Assembly: GCA_947440575.1 (NCBI GenBank)
Contig: CANETF010000019.1
Span: 1-38,558, forward strand
Length of the DNA stretch: 38,558 nt
Reading direction: 5' to 3'
From: Verrucomicrobiaceae bacterium
GTDB taxonomy: Bacteria > Verrucomicrobiota > Verrucomicrobiia > Verrucomicrobiales > Verrucomicrobiaceae
This document shows, piece after piece, positions 7,847 to 19,722 of this stretch. Position numbers and translations under genes: made by a program. Position 1 is the stretch's first letter. Each line of letters begins with the position of its first letter. The notes under the pieces are model-generated. The model was not told the origin of the DNA, made no database searches, and worked only from the letters and a program-made list of their open reading frames with translations.

Positions 7847-7892
7847 GGAGCGCTGGGCTCATCTCGACGGAGCGAGATGGCTACTATGCTTC
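7847..7892 (-). repeat. GTAG-headed REP unit (right flank, reverse)
   Basis: Shares with 7045-7093 GGAGCGCT, then two variable bases, then GCTCATCTCGACGGAGCG, AGATGGCTACT and a similar TGCTT tail. The stem CATCTCG/CGAGATG is perfect. It lies just beyond the stop codon of the DUF1080 gene (7904), so it could also act as a 3' transcript hairpin for that gene. Confidence 0.75.
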
Positions 7893-7903
7893 GCCCGATG
7901 CGG

Positions 7904-8689
7904 TTATTTTTTCGCTGGCACTACTGGTCCCGTGCCTTGTGGGCGGCTGGTGCGGGGTTTTTCGATTTTTGTTGCGGTGGGGGGAAGCTTGGTGGGATCG
8001 AAGGGGATGAGTGGGGTTTCGGGTAGGGGTTTGAGGTGGAGGGATTTGATTTCGACGCGGTTGGGGTTGCCTTTGTGGAGCTGGATGGCGAGCAGGCCCT
8101 CCAGGGTGCGTTTGTCGGCGTGGTGGTCGATGAGCTCGGAGGTGGGCTGGCCGTTGATGAAGTGCTGGAGGCGGTTCCCCTGGGCGAGGATGACGTATTC
8201 GTTCCATTGGCTGACATCGACCTTCACGGGCGTGTGTTCGCTTAGCTGCCAGAGCGTGCCCTCGGGGTCGAGAAGGACATTTTTGCCATTCAGGCCGAAG
8301 ATGCCCCGACCGCGCTCCTCATAGGTCATGCCGGTGTGTTCGATGGCGGGATGGATGTCGCACTGGTAGCCGGTGATCACCCAGGGCGCGACGTCCTTGA
8401 GCTCGCCGCTGCGATACTGGATGCCGCTGTTGTTGTCGCCGATGACGCGGACGGTGGCGCGCAATTCGAAGTTCTTCACTGTGCCGCCGCGCCAGATGAG
8501 GAAGCTGTTGTTTGCCATGGCTTCCGGCGATGGGTTTGTGCCGATGACGATGCCGTTTTCGACCTTCCAGAGTTTGGGATCGCCATCCCAGCCGGTGAGG
8601 TCTTTGCCATTGAAGAGGGGGGTGAAGCCATCGTCGGCAGCGAAGGCGGAGGTTGAGAAGATGAAGAGGGTCGTGAGGAGTTTGAGCAT
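7904..8689 (-). CDS. Secreted DUF1080 (3-keto-disaccharide hydrolase-like) protein
   Basis: A 261-residue protein. The start at 8689 gives a signal peptide (MLKLLTTLFIFSTSAFAAD) immediately followed by GFTPLFNGKDLTGWDG, the hallmark N-terminus of DUF1080 (PF06439, concanavalin-like fold). NNSGIQYRSGEL, GYQCDIHPAIEHTG and QWNEYVILAQGNRLQHFING occur in the expected order, and a Pro/Lys-rich tail ends in PAKK. Family members hydrolyse or bind 3-keto-glycosides in the periplasm and are strongly expanded in Planctomycetes and Verrucomicrobia. This fits the sulfatase and Gfo/Idh/MocA neighbours, but the substrate is not predictable from sequence. A longer open frame reaches 8953 without a signal peptide and was not used. 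Confidence 0.88.
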   Translation of the reverse strand: MLKLLTTLFIFSTSAFAADDGFTPLFNGKDLTGWDGDPKLWKVENGIVIGTNPSPEAMANNSFLIWRGGTVKNFELRATVRVIGDNNSGIQYRSGELKDVAPWVITGYQCDIHPAIEHTGMTYEERGRGIFGLNGKNVLLDPEGTLWQLSEHTPVKVDVSQWNEYVILAQGNRLQHFINGQPTSELIDHHADKRTLEGLLAIQLHKGNPNRVEIKSLHLKPLPETPLIPFDPTKLPPTATKIEKPRTSRPQGTGPVVPAKK

Positions 8690-8807
8690 GCTGACAGGTG
8701 CCTGGAAGTCCGAGGCATGCAAGCGCTGCCTGGAACACCTACTCAGGGCAGTTGGGTTTGGAGAGGTTGAGGGTTGCGAATGGGGAGATGAGGCGGTAAT
8801 TCGGGAG

Positions 8808-9398
8808 ATGAAGTTTCTGATTGGATGTGTGCTGGCTGCGTTGGTTTCGTTTACCTGGGGGTATGTGTCGTGGGAGGTGTTGGGGTGGCACAAGAACAAC
8901 ACGTTTGGGTTCAAGAATGAGGCTGATGTGGCGGAGGTTTTATTGAAGAACATGGAAGCGGGATCGGGGATGTATGTGCTGCCGCATCAGGGCGATTTGC
9001 CGTCGGTTTTGCCGCCGGAGGAGAAGGCGGCGAAGATTCTGGCGGCGGCGAAGGCGCGGGATGAGGGGCCTTATATGAAGGCGGTGATTCGGCCGGGGAA
9101 GAAGCCGTTCAAGATGGGGACGGCGATGGCGCTGAGTTTTGGGCGGAGTGTGCTGGCCTGTGTGCTTTTGGGGGCGCTGCTGGCGGGGTCGTCTTTCTCG
9201 TATGCGGGCAAGGTGGTTTTTTGCGCGGCGGCGGGAGCGTTTGCCGGGATGTCGGCGGAGGTGCCAGACTGGATCTGGTTTGAGACGCGGGGGTCGGATT
9301 TGTTTGTGGCGCTGGCGGACCAGTTGTTTGAATGGACGCTGGTGGGGACGGTTTTGGCGGGATTTGTGGGGAAGCCTGAGGTGGCGTCTAACGAATGA
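8808..9398 (+). CDS. Putative membrane protein of unknown function
   Basis: A 196-residue protein that I do not recognise. I started it at the ATG at 8808 (preceded by GGGAG), where an N-terminal hydrophobic segment begins (residues 2-20). A soluble part of about 90 residues, charged and Ala/Lys-rich ([17 protein letters not shown]), is followed by two hydrophobic segments (about 107-127 and 133-150) and a third near the C-terminus (173-188). This suggests an inner-membrane protein. Its codons end mostly in G, the reverse of the C-ending codons in the leftward genes around it. Its stop overlaps the stop of the DUF255 gene by 11 bases, tail to tail. Confidence 0.7.
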   Translation: MKFLIGCVLAALVSFTWGYVSWEVLGWHKNNTFGFKNEADVAEVLLKNMEAGSGMYVLPHQGDLPSVLPPEEKAAKILAAAKARDEGPYMKAVIRPGKKPFKMGTAMALSFGRSVLACVLLGALLAGSSFSYAGKVVFCAAAGAFAGMSAEVPDWIWFETRGSDLFVALADQLFEWTLVGTVLAGFVGKPEVASNE

Positions 9399-11553
9399 GG
9401 TTGGCGAGGGCGTCGGGGTCGGTGACGGGGGCCTGGCAGGCGTAGTTTTGGCAGACGTAGGCGGCGGGTTTTCCGGATACGGGGTTCATGCCGGCGACAG
9501 ATTCATTGTGGGTGGCGAGCCAGGTTTGGGCGGCGGCGCCGTCGGCGTGGAGGAGGAGGGTGTGGGGGAGGAAGCGGGAGCGGGTCTCTTTGAGGAGGGC
9601 TTGGAATTCGGCGGTGGCGGGATCACCGGCGAGGACGATCTGGCGATTGCCGAGGGCTTCGAAGTCGAGGGCGATGGTGAGGACGGGGACGGAGGAGGGG
9701 GAGTTTTTGAGGGGCTCGCTGAAGAGGCGGAGGAGCTGGCCGGCCTGGGTGGACCAGGTTTGGCGGTCGAGCATTTTGGCGAGGCGGAGGAGGTTGAGGG
9801 CGGCGAGGGAGTTGGGAGAGGGTTCTGCGCCGTCGTAGTCTTCCTTGATGCGGAGGATGCTGTCGGATTGGTCGGTGTGGACGGAGAAGTAGCCGCCGTC
9901 TTTGGGGTCGAGGAAGAGGCGATCCATTTCCTCCTGGAGGGTGACGGCCCATTGGAGGTGGGTGATGTCGAAGGTGGCCTGGTAGAGTTCGATGAGGCCG
10001 TGAATGAGGCAGGCGTAGTCAATGGCGAAGGCTTTGGGGCCGGCTTTTTCGGCGCGCCAGGAGCGGTGGAGGCTGGTGCCGGTGGCGGGGTCTGAGCAGA
10101 GGTTTTTGCGGAGGAAGGCGGTGGCTTGGGTGGCGAGGTCGAGCATGGAGGCGTCGCTGAGGGCGGCTCCGGCGCGGGCGAGGCCGGCGATCATGAGGCC
10201 GTTCCAGGCGGTGATGATTTTGTCGTCGAGATGGGGGCGGGGGCGTTTGGCGCGGGCGTCGAAGAGGGTTTTGCGGCAGCGGTCGAAGAGGGCGAGGATT
10301 TCTTCCGGGGATTTCTTGAAGTATTCGGCGGTTTTTTTGGCGGAGACGGCGCGGAAGAGAGTGTTGGTGCCTTTGAGTTCGCCGTGGGGATCGCTTTCGG
10401 GGCGGGCGTTGCCGTCGCGCCGGGCACCGAAGGCGTAGCGGAAGATGCTGCCTTCCTCTTTGCCAAGGAGGGTGTCGATTTCGGCGGCGGTCCAAACGTA
10501 GAAGGCGCCTTCGGTTTTGTGATCGGCGTCGGGGGTGGCGAGGCTGTCGGCGTCTTCGGCGGAGTAGAAGCCGCCGTCGGGATGGGTCATGTCGCGCTGG
10601 ACATAGGCGGTGATTTCTTTGGCCATTTCGGCGTGGAGGGCGGAGCCGGTGATGAGGAAAGCTTCGGCGAAGGCGTGGAGGAGCTGGGCTTGATCATAGA
10701 GCATTTTTTCGTAATGCGGGATGTGCCAGTAGCCGTCGACGGAGTAGCGATGGAAGCCGCCGCCGAGTTGGTCGCGCAGGCCGCCATGGGCCATGGAGCG
10801 GAGGGTGCGGGTGGTCATTTCGAGGGCCCAGTTGGATTCGCTGGCGTGCGCCTCGATGGACTTCCATTCGTGATGGACTCGGAGGAGGAGGTTGAGGGAG
10901 GTGGGGCGGGGGAATTTGGGGGCGCTGCCGAAGCCGCCTTCGTGGTAGTCGAAGCTGGTGGCAAGCTCGTCGTAGGCTTTTTGGATGACCGAGGCGGGGG
11001 TCAGTTCGCCGGGGTCGGACTCGGTGGTGTCGAGGTGTTCCTGGAGTTTGGTGACGGCTTTGGAGGCGCTTTCGATGACTTTTTCGCGGTCTTCGGTCCA
11101 GGCTTTGTTGAGTTCGATGAGGAGGTTTTTGAAGCCGATGCGGCCGTTGGTGTTTTCGGGGGCGAAGTAGGTGCCGCCGAAGAAGGGTTTGAGGTCGGGG
11201 GTGAGGAAGACGGTCATGGGCCAGCCGCCGCCGCCGGTGGCGGCCTGAACGTAGGTCATGTAGGTGAGGTCGACGTCGGGGCGCTCTTCGCGGTCGACTT
11301 TGACGGGGACGAAGTGGTCATTGATGTAAGCGGCGATTTCCTCGTTCTCGAAGGATTCGCGTTCCATGACGTGGCACCAGTGGCAGGTGGAGTAGCCGGA
11401 GGAGAGGAAGAGGGGTTTGTTTTCGTCGCGGGCTTTTTTGAAGGCGGCATCGCCCCAAGGGAGCCAGTTCACGGGGTTGTGAGCGTGCTGGAGGAGGTAG
11501 GGGGAAGATTCGTGGATCAACGCGTTGGAGTGCGTTTTGTCGGCGGTGCTCAT
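9388..11553 (-). CDS. DUF255 thioredoxin-domain protein (YyaL/spermatogenesis-associated protein 20 homolog)
   Basis: A 721-residue protein, the full length expected for the family. The N-terminal thioredoxin-like domain (PF03190) is unmistakable: [17 protein letters not shown], then the CxxC pair in [14 protein letters not shown], then DREERPDVD and [12 protein letters not shown]. An (alpha/alpha)6-barrel like that of N-acylglucosamine epimerases follows ([49 protein letters not shown]). The function is unknown; members are predicted cytoplasmic and no signal peptide is present. A Cys-containing tail ([14 protein letters not shown]) closes the protein. It lies between the prolyl oligopeptidase and the convergent membrane-protein gene, and is read in the same direction as the oligopeptidase with a 60-base gap. 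Confidence 0.93.
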   Translation of the reverse strand: MSTADKTHSNALIHESSPYLLQHAHNPVNWLPWGDAAFKKARDENKPLFLSSGYSTCHWCHVMERESFENEEIAAYINDHFVPVKVDREERPDVDLTYMTYVQAATGGGGWPMTVFLTPDLKPFFGGTYFAPENTNGRIGFKNLLIELNKAWTEDREKVIESASKAVTKLQEHLDTTESDPGELTPASVIQKAYDELATSFDYHEGGFGSAPKFPRPTSLNLLLRVHHEWKSIEAHASESNWALEMTTRTLRSMAHGGLRDQLGGGFHRYSVDGYWHIPHYEKMLYDQAQLLHAFAEAFLITGSALHAEMAKEITAYVQRDMTHPDGGFYSAEDADSLATPDADHKTEGAFYVWTAAEIDTLLGKEEGSIFRYAFGARRDGNARPESDPHGELKGTNTLFRAVSAKKTAEYFKKSPEEILALFDRCRKTLFDARAKRPRPHLDDKIITAWNGLMIAGLARAGAALSDASMLDLATQATAFLRKNLCSDPATGTSLHRSWRAEKAGPKAFAIDYACLIHGLIELYQATFDITHLQWAVTLQEEMDRLFLDPKDGGYFSVHTDQSDSILRIKEDYDGAEPSPNSLAALNLLRLAKMLDRQTWSTQAGQLLRLFSEPLKNSPSSVPVLTIALDFEALGNRQIVLAGDPATAEFQALLKETRSRFLPHTLLLHADGAAAQTWLATHNESVAGMNPVSGKPAAYVCQNYACQAPVTDPDALANLIR

Positions 11554-11613
11554 GGGCGGAAGGGATGTGGAAGAGGTAACGTTCGCTTGGGGGGCGGGGT
11601 TGCAAGAGAGGCG

Positions 11614-13737
<2,124 letters not shown>

Positions 13738-13845
13738 GAGGGGCATTTCACACTGAAGTGCGGGGGGATGCAATGGTGGGCATTCAGGGATGGACATTGG
13801 GAATCGGGGGGGTAGTGTCCGGAGGAATTCAAACTAGGAGTGACT

Positions 13846-14406
13846 ATGGAAAACGAATCGTCAACGCCACCGCCTTCGTCTTCATCCGAACCGCCCGCTG
13901 TTCCTGAGCCTTCGGTGACACCACCGCCGCCATCGCCGCCTGAAATTCCGACCATGGTGGAGCCGCCACCGGTGCCTGCAGCTTCGGCTCCGCCGCCAGC
14001 GCCGGCTGTGAGCCAAGAGGGTGGGTCAACGGTGGTGAATGACTTGAGCGGACTGGCGACGGAGAAGAATTTGGCGATGTTTTGTCATTTGTCTGCCCTG
14101 GTGGGGGGCGTTGCGTTTTCAGCTATTGGACTGCCGGTGGGGAACATCCTGGGACCGCTTGTGATTTGGCTGATGAAGAAGGACACGATGCCGCTAGTGA
14201 ATGCGCACGGCAAAGAGGCGCTGAATTTTCAGATCACGGTGAGTGCGATCATCCTGGCGTGCATGGCGTTGTTTTTTCTGGTGCTGCCGCTGTTATTGAT
14301 TCCGGTCGTGGGGCTGGCAGCGCTGGTGCTGACGATCATTGGTACGATCAAGGCGAGCAATGGGGAGTTCTATCGCTACCCATTTTCACTGCGGTTGATC
14401 AAATGA
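13846..14406 (+). CDS. DUF4870 domain membrane protein with Pro-rich N-terminus
   Basis: A 186-residue protein. AGGAG at 13836-13840 lies 5 bases before the ATG at 13846, which decides this start over the GTG at 13840. The first ~60 residues are almost only Pro, Ser, Ala and Glu (PPPPSPPEIP and similar), a disordered cytoplasmic arm. LATEKNLAMFCHLSALVGG follows, then membrane segments, with HGKEALNFQITVSAI and the final FYRYPFSLRLIK. That order is characteristic of DUF4870 (Tic20-like, PF09685). Function unknown. It is convergent with the giant cytochrome/WD40 gene, 111 bases away. Confidence 0.88.
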   Translation: MENESSTPPPSSSSEPPAVPEPSVTPPPPSPPEIPTMVEPPPVPAASAPPPAPAVSQEGGSTVVNDLSGLATEKNLAMFCHLSALVGGVAFSAIGLPVGNILGPLVIWLMKKDTMPLVNAHGKEALNFQITVSAIILACMALFFLVLPLLLIPVVGLAALVLTIIGTIKASNGEFYRYPFSLRLIK

Positions 14407-14410
14407 GGGG

Positions 14411-14428
14411 GCACCGGACGGACGGTGC
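14411..14428 (+). terminator. Hairpin after the DUF4870 gene
   Basis: GCACCG and CGGTGC form a perfect 6-bp stem around GACGGA, four bases after the TGA stop. Only GATTTGG follows, not a real T-run, so termination is possible but not certain. Confidence 0.35.
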
Positions 14429-14517
14429 GATTTGGATTGGGATGCAGTTCGTGTGGGAGCCTCTCAAGGTGCAAATCTCTCCAGCGCGTTAGAGGCAAAG
14501 GATGGACCGAGACTGGG

Positions 14518-17500
14518 CTAGTGATTGAATAGGAAAGCTGGGGAGTTGATGAGGGCCCAAGCGAGGTCTTGGGTGGCGGTGAGGCGTTTGTGGAGGAGTT
14601 GACCTTCGCTGAGGGCGATGTCGCGGCGGAGTTGGAGGAGGACGGGGTCAATCAAGATCGGTCTTTGGGCGTCGGCGTTTTTGGCTTCCAGCGCGAGTTT
14701 TTGAGGGTCGGCGGGGAGGGGTTTTGAGGCTGAGGCCAAGGTTTTTTGGGCGGTCTGATAAGGGCGATCCTGGGCGAGGAAGAAGTCGCGAATCTGGGCT
14801 TGCTGCTCTTTGCTGCGCTTGGCGGCAGGGATCTTTATGGCGGCGATGATAGATTGGGGCGCGCCAAAGCGCGGTTGAGCGGCGGTGGTGACCCAGAGGC
14901 GGAAGCGGCCGAGGTTGTATTGGCCGTTTTGGAAGGCGGTGACAATTTGGATGGTCAGGGTGGTTCCGCCCTCGGCGGTCACGGGTTTCGCTGGCAAGAA
15001 GACGGCCTCATGGCGGAAGCCGCCTTCGGGGGAGATGGCCCACCCTCGATTGCGATTGCCTGCCTTCAGGGCTTCGGTGACGGCAAAGCTTTGTTGCTCG
15101 AAATCGGCGGAGGCCTTGGAGATCGCGATGGCACCTGCTTTGCTGCCTTTGGCGCGCTTGGCGTTGAGAGGGCTTTGTGAGACGAGGAACTCGCTCAACA
15201 CAAAGTTGCCATCTGGGGCCAGACCTGGGCCATTGTTCGGCAGTCGCTCATCGGGGAGCACTTCAAGTTTGATGCCGGTGATGCCATCCAGGGTTGTGTT
15301 GGCTTTTAGTTGGTAGTTGCCCAAGGCCGTCTGCCCGTTGGGCAATGGGGTGGCAAACAAAGAGCCATCGGGTTGTTTCTCGAGTTTGGCGACACCAGCG
15401 GCACGCACGACTTCGACATCAAGCGGAACCCATTCGGTGCTCAGATCCATGTAGTTCTCCCACTGGGTTTGGCGTGGCATGGATTCATTAGCCTGTTTTT
15501 TGGAAGCGTCGCGCGCTTTGGTGATGGCGGCATCGCGAGCAGCGGTTTGTTTGGCTACTTCGGGTGCCATTTTCGCGATGTAGTCCTGCAAGGCTTTCTG
15601 AGTCGTTGTGATGGCAGCGGCGCGATCGGCTTCGGCCTTTTCGATGATGGCTTTTTGCTCGGCTTCTTTGGCCTGCCAGGCGGCCTTGAGAGCTACATGC
15701 TCGCCGTCGATGGAGGCCATGCTAGCTAGGGCGGCATTGGTTTCCTGCGGCGTGGGTTTGCGGTTAAGGATACGCAGGAACAGTGCTTCGATGAGCAGGT
15801 GATCTTCTTTCGTTTCGGAGGCGAGCTTGGCGAGGGCGTTTTTGGGATCACTGATGGCGTCACCGACCGTGGGGCCGGACATGAGGGCCATTACGGGACC
15901 GAGGTTCATTTCGTTGCTGCGCTCGCACTCGCAGACGCTTTCTCGAACGGGTTTGCCGAAGTTTGAGAGGAAGCCGTCTGGCAGGGTGATTTGGGAGTCT
16001 GCAAGAGCCGCGGCGCGAGTGCCGGGTTTGACCCCCGGGATGTTGGGGGTGGCTCCGGTGACGGCGAAGACGCTGTCGAAGAGGGCTTCGGCGGAAAGTC
16101 GGCGAGCGCGGGCGTGGGAGAAGTTGAAGTGGTCGTCCTCGTTCCATTTGTTGCTCTCCAAGCCCAGTTGGTAGGTGCGGCTTTGGGTGATGATTTTCAT
16201 GAGGTGGCGAACGTTGAAGCCGCTTTGCACGAACTCATTGGTGAGATACTGAAGGAGCTCGGGGTTACTGGGAGGGTTGCCTGCGCGGATGTCGTCGAGG
16301 GGTTCGATGATGCCGGTGCCGGTGAGGTAACCCCAAATGCGATTGGCGTAGCTCATGGCGAAGTAGTCGTTTTCGGGGCTGGTCAACCAGTCGGCAAAGG
16401 CTTCGCGGCGACTTGAGGCGGAGGCTTTGACGAGTTGGCCGTCAAAGGGCACACGGGGTGCCACGGCGGTGGCTTTGAGCGGGTGATTGACCTCGCCGTC
16501 TTTTTTGTCGCCGATGATTTCATAGAGAGGTTTAGCGCCCTCGACAGCGGTGCCGCCAATCGTTTTGCCGGCAGCGGCGGGGTCGGGCTTGAGGTCGACC
16601 TGAGCAAAGAAGGCGGCGGTTTGGAAGTATTGGTCCCAAGTCCAGCGCTCGAAGGGATGGTCGTGGCATTTGTTGCAGTTGAAGCGGGTAGCGAGGAAGA
16701 GATGTGTGGTGTTTTCGACCAGCTCTTCCGGGGTGCGCAGCACTTTGTAGTAGGCGGCGGGAGGATTTTCTTTGGTCGAGCCGGTGGCGGTGACGATGGA
16801 GCGGGCGAGCTGGTCGTAGGGTGTGTTGTTCGCGACTTGCTCGCGGATCCAGGAGCGCAGGGCGGTGGCGCCTTCGGTGCCAAGGAACTTGCTGTTCACG
16901 GCGAGCATGTCCGCCCATTTGTTGGCCCAATGCTCAACGAAATCGGGGTTGCCAATCAGTTTGTCGATGAGGATTTCGCGTTTCTCACGTACTGGCCGGG
17001 TATCGGCGAGAAAAGCCTGAACGTCTTCGGGTTTGGGTGGCAGGCCGGTGAGGTCGAGGTGCACGCGGCGGAGGAACTCTTCGTCGCTACTGAGGCCGGA
17101 GGGTGCGATTTTGAGGCGCTGCCATTTTTTGGCGACGAGTTCATCGATTTTGGTCCAGGACTCAGGCTCCTGCCAGACGAAGCCGGTGCGGTCGCCCATG
17201 ACGGTGACGGTGGTGGCGGCGTAGGCGCCCTCGAAGCGGGCAAGCACAGGGGCTTCGCCGCGGCGCAGGGTGGTGACGAGGCCGCGTTTGTCGACTTCCA
17301 CGACTTCGATGTTGCCGCTATCCAGGAAAGCTTCGGCGGTGACATCTTTCACCAAGCCATCGGCATAACGGGCGACGACACGCATTTGCTGGCGGGACCC
17401 GATGACCTCGACGACGGGATTTTTTGGGAAGACTTCGATGCTGGTGACGCGCGGGGTATCCAACTTCAGTTTTGCACCCTGGCTGATCCAGGCTTTGAGA

Positions 17501-19629
17501 GTTTCATAGTACAACTCACCTGGAACGCTGAGTTGACCGCCCTCATGAGGCACACTGCCGCTGGCTTTGAGCAACATCATTGAATGGGCGGGTGACGCTG
17601 GATTAGCGCGGCGGCTGGCGAGTTCATCGGTGAAAGCGAGCACGTCATACATGGGGTCGTAACCGCGCAGGGAGAGTTTGAAGCCGGCCTTGCCATCTTT
17701 GGCACCATGGCAGGTGCCCATGTTGCAACCTAGCTTGGAGACAATCGGCATCACGTCGCGCACGTAGTCGGGTTGCAGAGGCTTCTCCATGCCGGAGACG
17801 ACGACCTGCACATTGGCTTTTTGACCCATGAAGGCCACCTGGATGCTGCAACTGCCATCGATGAGAGGGCGGGCCAGGCCGCGGTCATCGACCTTCACGA
17901 CAGCGGCGCCTTGGACGGTCGACTTCATCATGCGAGTGACGTCGACGGTGCTGCCATCCGCCAACTTGGCAGTGACCAGGAGTTGGGTGTATTCGGTGGG
18001 TTGATTGATTTCGATTTTGGCGGGCTCGACTTGCAAGGACGCGATCTTGGCTCCTTTCGGGAGTGTCTCGGGACTCAGCTTGGCATCGACCGTGGAGCGG
18101 ACGGCGTCATCAGCGATGACGTCCTGGGCGGCGAGTTGCTCAGCCTTAATCAGGGGCACGCTGGGAAAGGTTTTTGAGATTTGGCCGTTGGCGACGGAGA
18201 TCAAGCGGATCTGGCCGTCCTGGCCAGCGGCTGCCACGACTTTGCCATCGGGAGCGAATGCGAGGGAGTAAATGCCACTGCCCGGAATGGGGGTGGAGCT
18301 GAGTTGTTTGATGTCTTTGGTCAGCCAGTCATCGAGGGCTTTGCCGCTTCCATTGACGGTCTCAACGATCTTTTTCACTTCGTCCGGCATGGTGCTGTCG
18401 TATTCCGAGGCATAGACGTTCACTGCCCCATTGCCTTCGTAGCTGGCGCCACAGGCGATGGTCTTGCCGTCGGGTGCGAAGGCGACTCCGAAGATGCGGC
18501 CTTTCATCGGTGGGAACTTGCGGATGAGATTGGCGTTGTCACCGATCTTCCGCACGGTGATGCGGTTCATGCGGTAAATTTGCGGAATGCCATCGGAACT
18601 GCCGATGAGAACTTCGTCCCGCTGCGGGTGCCGTGCGAGGGAGTGGACGCCACCTTTGAGCGCGCCAGGGGTGATGGAGGTGATGTTGTCGATGAATCTT
18701 TGAGTGCTGCCTTCGGTGAGTTTGACGCTCATATCGCGACCACAGGAGACGACTTGCTTGCCGTCAACGCTCCAGAGTGTGTCGAGGACCCAATCGTTAT
18801 GACCGCCCATGAACAGGGTTTCCTTGCCGGTCGTAGCATCGATGGCGCGCAAGGCATTGTCTGCGCAGCCAAAAGCGATTTGCTTGCCATCTGGCGACCA
18901 GCTGACTCCGTAAAGCGTGTCAAAGGTGATGGACTTGGAGAGTTCGAGTTTTTTCTTGGCGACATCCCAGACTTGCAGTTCGCCGAGTCGGGCAGGGCTG
19001 CCACCTGCGACAGCCACTTTGTTGCCATCGGGAGACCAGGCGACTTTTTGAACGCGCTCTGACAGACCGATCAAGCGTGCAACGATGCCGCTGCCATCGG
19101 CCAGATGGATCAGGACTTCATGATAACCGGCAACGGCGATGTGTTTGCCATCGGGTGAGTAGGCAAGGGAGGTGACGGTGGGGGCGGTGACGTATTGGGG
19201 CGGGTGCTCCTGGTCGAAATGGGCTTTGGCCGATTCCGGGGTGTCGTCTTTGGCCCCTTCACCGATCCATTTGCGTAGCAGAGCCAATTGAGTCTCGTGC
19301 AGGGGATCGCCCTTGGGTGGCATCTCGGCTTTTCCTCCGACTGGAGTGGAGACCTTGAGCAAATTGGATTCTTCAGGCTTGCCGGGCAGGATGGCGCCGC
19401 CTTCTTCGCCGCCCGCCAGGAGCTTGGCGAAGTCGGTCATGATGTAGTCACCTTTTGCCTTGGCGGGCTGGTGGCAACCGGCACAGTTGGCTTGTAAAAT
19501 GGGCCGAATCTCCTTGTAGAATGAGACAGGTGCATTCGGGTCTTTGACGGCCTCCTTTTTCGGCGGTGCCGAGTAGGAAGGGGACAAGGAGACAAGGACG
19601 GACAGGATGGCGAGGGATCGCGTTTTCAT
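14518..19629 (-). CDS. Planctomycete-type cytochrome / WD40 / DUF1549-DUF1553 giant protein
   Basis: A 1703-residue protein with a signal peptide (MKTRSLAILSVLVSLSPSYSA). The order of parts is: PSC1 c-type cytochrome domain (PF07635) with heme motif C49-A-G-C52-H53; WD40-like blades with repeated SPDGK and APDGK turns (about 140-470); two Ig-like beta domains; a second cysteine site C635-N-M-G-T-C640-H in the CNMGTCHGAKDGKAGFKLSLRGYD block; DUF1549 (PF07583), including C985-N-K-C988-H followed by DHPFERWTW; DUF1553 (PF07587), starting near SRREAFADWLTSPEN; an Ala/Lys/Glu-rich coiled coil; and a beta-rich tail. The protein is probably periplasmic or surface-exposed; the family's role is unproven, perhaps electron transfer to polymer-degrading enzymes. 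The DUF1501 gene that commonly accompanies DUF1549/DUF1553 genes is not adjacent. Confidence 0.92.
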   Translation of the reverse strand: MKTRSLAILSVLVSLSPSYSAPPKKEAVKDPNAPVSFYKEIRPILQANCAGCHQPAKAKGDYIMTDFAKLLAGGEEGGAILPGKPEESNLLKVSTPVGGKAEMPPKGDPLHETQLALLRKWIGEGAKDDTPESAKAHFDQEHPPQYVTAPTVTSLAYSPDGKHIAVAGYHEVLIHLADGSGIVARLIGLSERVQKVAWSPDGNKVAVAGGSPARLGELQVWDVAKKKLELSKSITFDTLYGVSWSPDGKQIAFGCADNALRAIDATTGKETLFMGGHNDWVLDTLWSVDGKQVVSCGRDMSVKLTEGSTQRFIDNITSITPGALKGGVHSLARHPQRDEVLIGSSDGIPQIYRMNRITVRKIGDNANLIRKFPPMKGRIFGVAFAPDGKTIACGASYEGNGAVNVYASEYDSTMPDEVKKIVETVNGSGKALDDWLTKDIKQLSSTPIPGSGIYSLAFAPDGKVVAAAGQDGQIRLISVANGQISKTFPSVPLIKAEQLAAQDVIADDAVRSTVDAKLSPETLPKGAKIASLQVEPAKIEINQPTEYTQLLVTAKLADGSTVDVTRMMKSTVQGAAVVKVDDRGLARPLIDGSCSIQVAFMGQKANVQVVVSGMEKPLQPDYVRDVMPIVSKLGCNMGTCHGAKDGKAGFKLSLRGYDPMYDVLAFTDELASRRANPASPAHSMMLLKASGSVPHEGGQLSVPGELYYETLKAWISQGAKLKLDTPRVTSIEVFPKNPVVEVIGSRQQMRVVARYADGLVKDVTAEAFLDSGNIEVVEVDKRGLVTTLRRGEAPVLARFEGAYAATTVTVMGDRTGFVWQEPESWTKIDELVAKKWQRLKIAPSGLSSDEEFLRRVHLDLTGLPPKPEDVQAFLADTRPVREKREILIDKLIGNPDFVEHWANKWADMLAVNSKFLGTEGATALRSWIREQVANNTPYDQLARSIVTATGSTKENPPAAYYKVLRTPEELVENTTHLFLATRFNCNKCHDHPFERWTWDQYFQTAAFFAQVDLKPDPAAAGKTIGGTAVEGAKPLYEIIGDKKDGEVNHPLKATAVAPRVPFDGQLVKASASSRREAFADWLTSPENDYFAMSYANRIWGYLTGTGIIEPLDDIRAGNPPSNPELLQYLTNEFVQSGFNVRHLMKIITQSRTYQLGLESNKWNEDDHFNFSHARARRLSAEALFDSVFAVTGATPNIPGVKPGTRAAALADSQITLPDGFLSNFGKPVRESVCECERSNEMNLGPVMALMSGPTVGDAISDPKNALAKLASETKEDHLLIEALFLRILNRKPTPQETNAALASMASIDGEHVALKAAWQAKEAEQKAIIEKAEADRAAAITTTQKALQDYIAKMAPEVAKQTAARDAAITKARDASKKQANESMPRQTQWENYMDLSTEWVPLDVEVVRAAGVAKLEKQPDGSLFATPLPNGQTALGNYQLKANTTLDGITGIKLEVLPDERLPNNGPGLAPDGNFVLSEFLVSQSPLNAKRAKGSKAGAIAISKASADFEQQSFAVTEALKAGNRNRGWAISPEGGFRHEAVFLPAKPVTAEGGTTLTIQIVTAFQNGQYNLGRFRLWVTTAAQPRFGAPQSIIAAIKIPAAKRSKEQQAQIRDFFLAQDRPYQTAQKTLASASKPLPADPQKLALEAKNADAQRPILIDPVLLQLRRDIALSEGQLLHKRLTATQDLAWALINSPAFLFNH

Positions 19630-19722
19630 TCGACAGGAGGGATGGCGGAGGACGTACTGGAAAATCCAGTCTGATAATACGCGCCGAACTGCTTCGACCT
19701 TGCGCCCGAGCTGTCGTCTGAA

